Assembly: GCA_025450495.1 (NCBI GenBank)
Contig: JANWHI010000144.1
Span: 1 to 11,963 of the forward strand
DNA from: Candidatus Dormiibacter sp.
GTDB taxonomy: Bacteria; Chloroflexota; Dormibacteria; UBA8260
Direction of reading: 5' to 3'
DNA length: 11,963 nt
In this document: positions 6,630 to 11,963 of the stretch, piece by piece
Layout of the letters: each line of letters starts with the position of its first letter
How positions within the stretch are numbered: the first letter of the stretch is position 1
Program-made: the position numbers and the translations under genes
The notes under the pieces: model-generated
What the model was told of the DNA's origin: nothing
Databases searched by the model: none
The model's input: the letters and a program-made list of their open reading frames with translations, nothing else

Positions 6630-7202
6630 GTGACCACGATGGCGGCGCTCATCGCTCACCCTCGCCGCACCTTGGCGGCGGCGGCCACCCACCCCGACAT
6701 GGCTCGGGCGACCCTCGCGGTCGGGCTCACCGGCATGGTCAGCCTGGCGCTTGACGTCGCCGCGTCGATCATCGGCGCCGGCGGTGCTGCGGCGGTCATC
6801 CTCTCCGTGGCTCTCCCGCTGATGCTGGTCGCCTTCTGGCTGATCAGCGGGCTGCTCGTCGGCGCCGGCGCCAGGCTGATGGGACACGAGCCGCGACGCC
6901 GCGACCTGCTCTGCGTCACCGGTCTCACCTTCCCGGTGCTCGCCCTCTACGCGGTGATTGCACTGGTGCAGGCGGCGAGCCCGCATTGGGGCGGCGACAC
7001 CCTCGCCAACGCGTCCGGGCTCCTCGCCCTGCCCCTGGTGGGCTGGTTCGTGGTGCTCAACGCGATCGCCGTGCGGGCTGTCTACGACACGCCGGCGCTG
7101 AGCGCCGTGGCGCTGACGCTGATCCCCTACGCGGCGCTCAGCGCGGTGCTGATGGTTTTGGTGGTGGTGGTGAGCCTGCTGCACTCGGTCGGGGCGGCCT
7201 GA
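6630..7202 (+). CDS. Yip1-like integral membrane protein
   Basis: This is a 190-residue, five-helix membrane protein; helices lie at about residues 26-48, 53-78, 93-114, 130-150 and 156-186. The N-terminal LIAHPRRTLAAAATHPDMAR (6-25), with two His-Pro pairs before the first helix, and the five-helix layout resemble bacterial Yip1-domain proteins, whose function is mostly unknown. The start could be GTG at 6630 or ATG at 6639; neither has a strong ribosome binding site. It diverges from nadA across about 100 bp and converges on the MMPL gene, with only 15 bp between the two stop codons. No catalytic motif is visible. The membrane protein call is firm and the family call moderate. Confidence 0.72.
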   Translation: MTTMAALIAHPRRTLAAAATHPDMARATLAVGLTGMVSLALDVAASIIGAGGAAAVILSVALPLMLVAFWLISGLLVGAGARLMGHEPRRRDLLCVTGLTFPVLALYAVIALVQAASPHWGGDTLANASGLLALPLVGWFVVLNAIAVRAVYDTPALSAVALTLIPYAALSAVLMVLVVVVSLLHSVGAA

Positions 7203-7226
7203 CAGCGCCTTCCGTGCTCAGCCGCC
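7193..7226. terminator. Weak bidirectional hairpin at a convergent gene junction
   Basis: GGCGG-C-CTGA (7193-7202) pairs with TCAG-CCGCC (7218-7226) with one bulged C, giving nine pairs around a 15-nt loop. Both stop codons (7200-7202 plus, 7218-7220 minus) lie in the stem. No T-tract follows on either strand, so termination here is only a possibility. Confidence 0.3.
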
Positions 7227-10200
7227 AGGCGCTCCCGGACCCGGGCCGCGACGCCGGCGGCCGCTGACCCCCGGCCGGCGCGGTGGCTGCGTGGGCGCGT
7301 CCGCGTCCGGCGTTGCCGGTTCCGCCGGCGGCCGGCGCCGTCCGCTGACACCGCGCCTGCGCCGCGACCCCGTATCGGCGGACGCCGGCGTGGTGGGCGC
7401 GGGTTCCTCATCGGCAGCGGCGGGCGGCGCTTCTTCGACCATGGGGGCAGGTCCGGCGGGCTCCTCGGCCGCCACGGCGGCGGCCGGCGCGGGCTGCAGC
7501 CGCGGCGCCGGCGCGGCGACCGCGCGCGCCGGTGCGTAGCGGGCGCGTTCGATGGCGACGGCCACCGGCAGCATGATGCCGAACACCGCCGCCACCGCCA
7601 GGCCGAGGTCGATGAGCACGGTCAACCCGAAGGCACCGAGCAGCGGCAGGCCGTTGGGGAACAGCGCGCTGACGGCAAGCACCGCGAAACCAGCGCCCAG
7701 GGTGAGCGCGGAGACGCGGATCGCCCGCCCCGTCGCAGCCAACGTCGCAGCCGCGGCGTCATCCGGGTGCACGCCGCGGGCCATCTCCTCGTCGAAGCGG
7801 CGCAGCAGCACCACGCCGAACTCGGTGGCAAGCGCGATCACCAGGGCCCCCAGCACCACGGTCAGGGGGTTGAAGGATCCCAGCGTCTTGCCCACGCTGC
7901 CGGGGAGAAGCCCGAGCAGCAGCAGGATCAGCGGTGCCCAGCCGGCGGCGATCGCGGTGGGCAGGATCGGCAGGGCGGCCCGCCGGAGATCGCGCTCGAG
8001 CAGCAGCAGCGCGAGGAAGACGACCACAAGCGGGAGGAGGTTGAGCAACAGGCTACGCGAGACGATGTTGTCGTAGGCCTGCGCGGCCAGCGCAGCGATG
8101 CCCGCCGGCGCCGCGCTGATCCCGTTGGGCGGCGCGTTGACCTCGTTGGCGCGGATGCTGTCGATCAGCCGCGCCTCGTCGGCGATGGACGTGCCCTGGA
8201 CGCCGATGACGATGCGCGCCGCGGTGGGATCGATCGGGCTGGTGTCGTTGGTCAACCACGAGTTGAGGTACTTGTCGAGCGCGGGACACGGAAGCGTGCC
8301 CTTGGTGCTGGTGGTGGCAGGCGGCAGCGCGATGTCCTGGACCAGGTTGCGCGCCAGGCTGGGCAGCAGGCGGAGGTCGCACAGGAAGGCCGTCTGGGTT
8401 TTCGGCTGGGCCTGTGCCGGGCCAGGCGTGGCACCCGCCGAGGGCGCCACGGAGCCGGTGGGCGAGGGTGCCGCCGAGATCGGGCTGGCCGATGCCGCCG
8501 CCGCGGTTTGGCTCGCCACCGCGGAGGCGGCAAGGTAGATCTTCGACGGGCCACCGTGGAACCGGGTCGGCGTCGCGGCGGCGGTTGCGCTCGGCGAGGA
8601 CGCGGGGCTCGACGATGGTCCGGGGGTGGCGGACGGGCCCGGCGAAGGCGCCGGCGTGGTGACCGAAGGCGCCGTGCATGGCGCCTTTGTCGACGCCGAC
8701 GTGGACGAGGACGTGGCGATGAAAAAGTCTGCGATCGAGATCGCCAGCGCCACCTGGTCGGCATGATTGCTGCGGATCGCCTCGGACGCCGAGCATTGCC
8801 AGATCACATTGGATGGGGTGCCCGGCTGGTTGTACGGGCCCGCGACCTGGCCGTGCAGATAGACGTCGATCTCATTGCCGTACCCGGTCTGGTCGCGAAC
8901 TGTGTTGACGTCGGTCAGTTGCGGCAGCGATGACGCAAGCAGCTGGTCGACCTGCGTCTGCACCGGCACGTGCTCGAGCAGCACCCACCCGACCAGCGCG
9001 GCGATCACCGCGGGGATCAGCGCGCCGCGCCAGTACGTCGCCAGGCCGAGGGTCCGCTGTGGAGTCGGCGGGACCGGCATTGCCTCGACAGGTGTCGCCT
9101 CCTTCTCGCGCAACACCGCCGCGGGCAGCGCGATGAACATGCCGGCGAGCCACGCCAGGATGACGCCGACGAACAGCACCAGCGCGAACTCGGCAACAAG
9201 CGGGATGGCGACGAACGGACCCCCGTCGATGCCGGCGAAGAGCATCAGCGTGCCCAGCCCGGCGAGCGTGGCCAGCGCGGCGGTCAGCGTGGCCGGACCA
9301 CTCCTGCGCATCGTCTCTTCGAGAGCCTGCTCGCGGCCGGCGCCACGCCCGCGTTCCTCGTCATAGCGCGCCACCAGCTGCACGGCGTAGTCGACCGAGA
9401 GGCCGACAAGGATGGGGATCCCTGCGAGCACAGCCGGGGTCACCGCGATGCCCACCCACAGCGAGAGGCCGACGGTGGCGGCGCCTGCCCCCGCGGCGGC
9501 GAGCAACGGCCACAGCCGGCCCCGGGCACGGAAGGTCGCCAGCAGCAGGATGGCCATCAGGACCATGACCAGGGGAAGAAGGATCAGCAGGGTCTCGGTC
9601 ATCGAGTCGACGACGCCGTAGGTGAGCAGCGGTGCACCGGCGATGACAGTCTCGAACGGGCGATCGCTGAACGCCGTGTAGCAGCTCGGGCTGTTCTGCT
9701 GGCCGGCGCCGGCGCACTCCGACGGGTCGAGCGGTCCGAGCTGCTGCAACTGCTGCAGCTGCGAGCCGTTGAAGGTCTTGGTGTAGGCGTCGTCGGCGAT
9801 CCCCTTGGTGAGCTCGTCGGAGATCTTCTGCCTGACGGCGAGCACCGCTGAGCGATTTGCAGCCGCGGCCGCGGTGAGCCGCACGGTGACGACCTCACGC
9901 GCCAGCAGCTTGCCGCTCGCCAGCGTCGTCGGCTGGGGCAGCACCGCCGACCACTGTGGCTTGGGTGAGCAGAACACCTCCCTGCCTGCCGCCTGCGCCG
10001 CCTGCACCTGTGCCTGGGTCGGGCAGTTGGGCAGGTCGAGCAGGATCCGGTCGAGGTACGACTGACAGGTCGGTGTGATCTGCAGCAGCTGCGCGATCGC
10101 TCCGTCGCAGTCACCGAACGCCGAGGTCAGCCGGTCGAAGAAACTGCGTGCCACGGTCTGGTCGGTGGCGTTGCCCGGTCCGGCGAGGTACTCCGCGAAG

Positions 10201-10880
10201 AGCGGCGGCAGCGGATCCGCGGCGACAGCGGCGTCGGCAGCGCGCTCCGCACCATCGATGACCCTGTTCTGTGCTGGCACGGGTTTCTGCGCGTAAGCGG
10301 TGCGCGCCAGGTGGGCGTCGCGCGCGGCCCGCGCCACGTACAGCTCGAGCAGGCTGGTCGCGTTGGTGAGGTCGTTCTGGAACTGGGTGCGCAGCTTGGT
10401 GGTGTCGGTCACACCCTTTTGGTGAGCCACGAGCAGATCGGTCTCGGCGACGAAGTAGGGATACTCGCCCTGCGCCTGGCTGGTACCGAGAGCTTTGGTG
10501 ATCTCCTCAGTCGTCGCCGACAGCGCTGCGTGGGCCACGCTGCCGGGGCCAAGCACCTCGGCCACCCTCGGGTCGTGGGCAAGATCGTCCTCGAGCGCGG
10601 CCAGCCGCTGCAGGTTCTTCTCGAGGTACGGCGCGGTCGGGTTGCCTGGATTCTGCGCCGTTCCCGCCGAGAGGACGACGACGATCGGGTCGGTGCCAAA
10701 GGCCTGGGTGAAGCCCTGGTTGGCCTGGCCGGCTGAGGAGTTGCTGCCGACCAGCAGCGACTGCCCGGCTTCGACGCCGAAGCGGACGAAGCCGGTGGCA
10801 GCCGCCGCGCACACCAACAGCGCCACCAGCAGCACAACCATCGGGCGGCGCGCCATCGGCCCGGCGAATCGTCGCAGCAC
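7218..10880 (-). CDS. MMPL-family RND transporter with Ser/Pro-rich ectodomain insert and basic tail
   Basis: This is a large inner membrane exporter, probably driven by proton flow and moving lipids or other hydrophobic molecules. The 1220 residues show the duplicated MMPL layout: TM1 (14-31), ectodomain 1 (about 32-425), TM2-6 (about 426-590), TM7 (618-636), ectodomain 2 (637-942), TM8-12 (943-1112) and a cytoplasmic tail. The first half has the RND proton-relay pair in GLSVDYAVQL (D497, Y498); the second half has E1020-F1021 at the matching place. Ectodomain 1 carries six cysteines (258, 272, 286, 304, 389, 400) and ectodomain 2 four (696, 735, 834, 865), which suggests disulfides. Residues about 724-830 are a Ser/Pro/Ala/Thr-rich insert. 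The tail ends with two GVSGRRR motifs. The GTG start has GGAGG 4 bases upstream. The Mce gene just upstream supports a lipid transport role. HpnN-like (hopanoid) or MmpL-like function cannot be separated here. Confidence 0.9.
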   Translation of the reverse strand: MLRRFAGPMARRPMVVLLVALLVCAAAATGFVRFGVEAGQSLLVGSNSSAGQANQGFTQAFGTDPIVVVLSAGTAQNPGNPTAPYLEKNLQRLAALEDDLAHDPRVAEVLGPGSVAHAALSATTEEITKALGTSQAQGEYPYFVAETDLLVAHQKGVTDTTKLRTQFQNDLTNATSLLELYVARAARDAHLARTAYAQKPVPAQNRVIDGAERAADAAVAADPLPPLFAEYLAGPGNATDQTVARSFFDRLTSAFGDCDGAIAQLLQITPTCQSYLDRILLDLPNCPTQAQVQAAQAAGREVFCSPKPQWSAVLPQPTTLASGKLLAREVVTVRLTAAAAANRSAVLAVRQKISDELTKGIADDAYTKTFNGSQLQQLQQLGPLDPSECAGAGQQNSPSCYTAFSDRPFETVIAGAPLLTYGVVDSMTETLLILLPLVMVLMAILLLATFRARGRLWPLLAAAGAGAATVGLSLWVGIAVTPAVLAGIPILVGLSVDYAVQLVARYDEERGRGAGREQALEETMRRSGPATLTAALATLAGLGTLMLFAGIDGGPFVAIPLVAEFALVLFVGVILAWLAGMFIALPAAVLREKEATPVEAMPVPPTPQRTLGLATYWRGALIPAVIAALVGWVLLEHVPVQTQVDQLLASSLPQLTDVNTVRDQTGYGNEIDVYLHGQVAGPYNQPGTPSNVIWQCSASEAIRSNHADQVALAISIADFFIATSSSTSASTKAPCTAPSVTTPAPSPGPSATPGPSSSPASSPSATAAATPTRFHGGPSKIYLAASAVASQTAAAASASPISAAPSPTGSVAPSAGATPGPAQAQPKTQTAFLCDLRLLPSLARNLVQDIALPPATTSTKGTLPCPALDKYLNSWLTNDTSPIDPTAARIVIGVQGTSIADEARLIDSIRANEVNAPPNGISAAPAGIAALAAQAYDNIVSRSLLLNLLPLVVVFLALLLLERDLRRAALPILPTAIAAGWAPLILLLLGLLPGSVGKTLGSFNPLTVVLGALVIALATEFGVVLLRRFDEEMARGVHPDDAAAATLAATGRAIRVSALTLGAGFAVLAVSALFPNGLPLLGAFGLTVLIDLGLAVAAVFGIMLPVAVAIERARYAPARAVAAPAPRLQPAPAAAVAAEEPAGPAPMVEEAPPAAADEEPAPTTPASADTGSRRRRGVSGRRRPPAEPATPDADAPTQPPRRPGVSGRRRRGPGPGAPGG
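8391..8711 (-). other. Coding segment for a low-complexity Ser/Pro/Ala/Thr-rich insert
   Basis: This part of the MMPL gene encodes residues about 724-830, nearly all Ser, Pro, Ala, Thr and Gly, with runs such as PAPSPGPSATPGPSSSP, interrupted by one ordinary stretch around FHGGPSKIYL (774-783). By topology it lies outside the membrane. Segments like this are typical acceptors of bacterial O-mannosylation. It could also be a flexible linker through the cell wall. Confidence 0.7.
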
Positions 10881-11012
10881 TCTGCCTCCGTCCTGTCCAG
10901 CTGTCAGCGGAGCGCCCGCCGCAGTGCGAGCCGTGCCGCCATCATGTATTGCCAGGGCCGTTTCGTGCCGCCCTGGCGCAGCGCATGCTGCGCAGGCGCA
11001 ATGCTCGGACTC
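10881..11012. other. Mce-MMPL intergenic region with two overlapping hairpins
   Basis: No gene is seen in these 132 bp. GCCAGGGC (10951-10958) pairs with GCCCTGGC (10970-10977) around an 11-nt loop, and GCGCAGC (10976-10982) pairs with GCTGCGC (10987-10993) around GCAT. The two stems share 10976-10977, so both cannot be complete at once. No T-run follows. They may attenuate transcription between the Mce and MMPL genes. Confidence 0.4.
10885..10889 (-). promoter_or_regulatory. Ribosome binding site of the MMPL gene
   Basis: GGAGG on the minus strand lies 4 bases before the GTG at 10880. It supports this start over internal ones, which would lose TM1. Confidence 0.6.
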
Positions 11013-11963
11013 CTACTCGCCGATCAGCGAAGCAAGGTGACTGTAGTCACCCGTCAGCATGTCGGCCCCGGGCCGGCTGCCCTGGCTGGCATGGCTCGAC
11101 GGGCATGGGATGTGCAGCCCCGGCAGTTGTGGGGTGGGCAGTGAGCAGAGGATCCCCTCGAGTTGCTGGATGGTCTGGTCGCTGCCGCCGAGGTTGAAGG
11201 TCTGGACACGCAGGTAGTACTGCCTGTCCTGCTGCGGGCAGGGGCTGGTCGTCACCGAGCAGTCGTACGACGAGAACGCCGACTTGATGTTCTCGATGGC
11301 GGCGATGATGCCCGCGGTGACGTCGGGCATCCCGTTCTTGTACTGGAAGCCCGACTCCTTGCCGGTGAGGTTGGCAGCGAAGAGGCCGATCACGCTGTTG
11401 AAGGTGTTGAGCTTGTCAATGGTCGCGGGCAGCGTCTCGATGGTCTTGCGGATGTGTGACTGCTCGCCGCCGAGGGCGCTGTCGAGCTGGGTGAGGGTGC
11501 TGTCGGCGTGGTCGAGGAGTGAGCCCAGCTGGGTGGCGTTGGCCGCGAAGGCGGCGAGCGTCGTGTTGCTGCTGGCGACCAGCTTGTCGAGCGGTGTCTG
11601 CGCGAAGCTGGCGTTGAACGACTCGTTCTGCACCAGGAAATCGGAGAAGTTCGAGGAGACGTTGTCGAGCGTCTTCAGTGGCGTCTGCAGGGTCTGGGTC
11701 AGCGTGTCGGCGGCGTTGAGCAGGTGATTGACATCGTCGCCCTGGCCGGCTGACGCCCTGCCCAGCTCGATCAGCGCAGTGCGCAGGTTCTGCGCCTCGG
11801 GCGCCTGCAGGGCCTGCAACAGCTGGTCGAGGTCAACCGGCTGCACGCTGTTGGTGACGCTGATGGTGCCGCCGTCGGTGACCAGTGGAGCTGCATTGGT
11901 CCCGGGAGTGATCTCGATGTACTTGGGCCCGAACAGCCCATGGGGGCGCAGCAGCACCTGGGC
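11013..11963 (-). CDS. Mce/MlaD-family lipid transport protein, 5' end cut by the window
   Basis: The last 316 residues of an Mce-family protein are visible, with the frame open to the window edge. Mce proteins form hexameric tunnels that carry lipids between the membrane and the outer envelope, normally with YrbE permeases and an Mkl ATPase. The visible start is the end of the MCE beta-barrel: LFGPKYIEITPG, then a DGGTISVTNS strand and PVDLDQLLQAL, all typical. A long helical region follows (about residues 55-200) with many Leu/Ala/Thr repeats, as in the needle-forming helices of Mce subunits. The C-terminal part has four cysteines (YDCS, SPCP, ILCS, IPCP) that may form two disulfides. The stop is TAG. 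Being the last gene before the MMPL gene, it may be the final member of an mce operon lying to the right of the window. The family is confident; the lipid carried is unknown. Confidence 0.9.
   Translation of the reverse strand, partial: AQVLLRPHGLFGPKYIEITPGTNAAPLVTDGGTISVTNSVQPVDLDQLLQALQAPEAQNLRTALIELGRASAGQGDDVNHLLNAADTLTQTLQTPLKTLDNVSSNFSDFLVQNESFNASFAQTPLDKLVASSNTTLAAFAANATQLGSLLDHADSTLTQLDSALGGEQSHIRKTIETLPATIDKLNTFNSVIGLFAANLTGKESGFQYKNGMPDVTAGIIAAIENIKSAFSSYDCSVTTSPCPQQDRQYYLRVQTFNLGGSDQTIQQLEGILCSLPTPQLPGLHIPCPSSHASQGSRPGADMLTGDYSHLASLIGE

Noticed and set aside
7767..8933. Plus-strand open frame of 388 codons opposite the MMPL gene
   Set aside because: The product is mostly Arg, Gly, Gln and Asp, a mirror of the Ala/Ser/Pro codons of the opposite strand.
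9733..9770. Repetitive CTGCTGCAACTGCTGCAG-type stretch as a tandem repeat element
   Set aside because: It encodes an in-frame LQQLQQL helix of the MMPL ectodomain, so it is ordinary coding sequence.

Overview
The window is visibly G+C-rich and densely coded. Its gene content points to a free-living bacterium from a high-GC lineage: Actinomycetota, or a neighbouring phylum such as Dormibacterota or Chloroflexota. The clues are a bacterial protein O-mannosyltransferase, an Mce protein next to a large MMPL/RND transporter, a FeS quinolinate synthase, frequent GTG start codons and translation-coupled GTGA overlaps. The phylum is inferred from gene content only. Seven of the eight genes lie on the minus strand, so the window reads best from right to left.

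Right end (10881-11963): the 3' part of an Mce/MlaD-family gene, then a 132-bp hairpin-containing gap. Centre right (7218-10880): a 1220-residue MMPL/RND transporter with two membrane domains, two cysteine-containing ectodomains, a Ser/Pro/Ala/Thr-rich insert in ectodomain 2, and an Arg-rich cytoplasmic tail. Mce and MMPL proteins both act in lipid traffic across the envelope, so this pair is probably an envelope lipid module.

Centre (5526-7202): a plus-strand five-helix Yip1-like membrane protein converges on the MMPL gene and diverges from nadA. The nadA promoter region has a TATACT -10 box and a perfect inverted repeat (AGGTCA-GAT-TGACCT) over the expected transcription start, which looks like a repressor-controlled NAD biosynthesis promoter. 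nadA is followed 25 bp later by glpK (4044-5525). The pairing is unusual but metabolically sensible, because NadA consumes dihydroxyacetone phosphate and glycerol kinase opens the route that makes it.

Intergenic region 3667-4043: this 377-bp stretch has no credible gene but holds six consecutive perfect stem-loops. The first three, followed by a U-tract, look like a compact plus-strand small RNA of about 80 nt ending in an intrinsic terminator. A 22-bp perfect palindrome covers the start codon of the next gene.

Left (1-3666): three minus-strand genes joined by two GTGA overlaps encode a two-helix membrane-anchored protein of unknown function, a Pmt-family protein mannosyltransferase and a truncated GT-C-like polytopic membrane protein. 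This looks like one protein glycosylation or envelope glycan operon. The Ser/Pro/Thr-rich ectodomain insert of the nearby MMPL protein is a plausible type of substrate for the mannosyltransferase.

The best candidates for something undescribed are the structured small RNA in the 3667-4043 gap, the palindrome on the start codon at 3652-3673, and the uncharacterised partners of the mannosyltransferase. No CRISPR array, tRNA, rRNA, insertion sequence or phage gene was seen.
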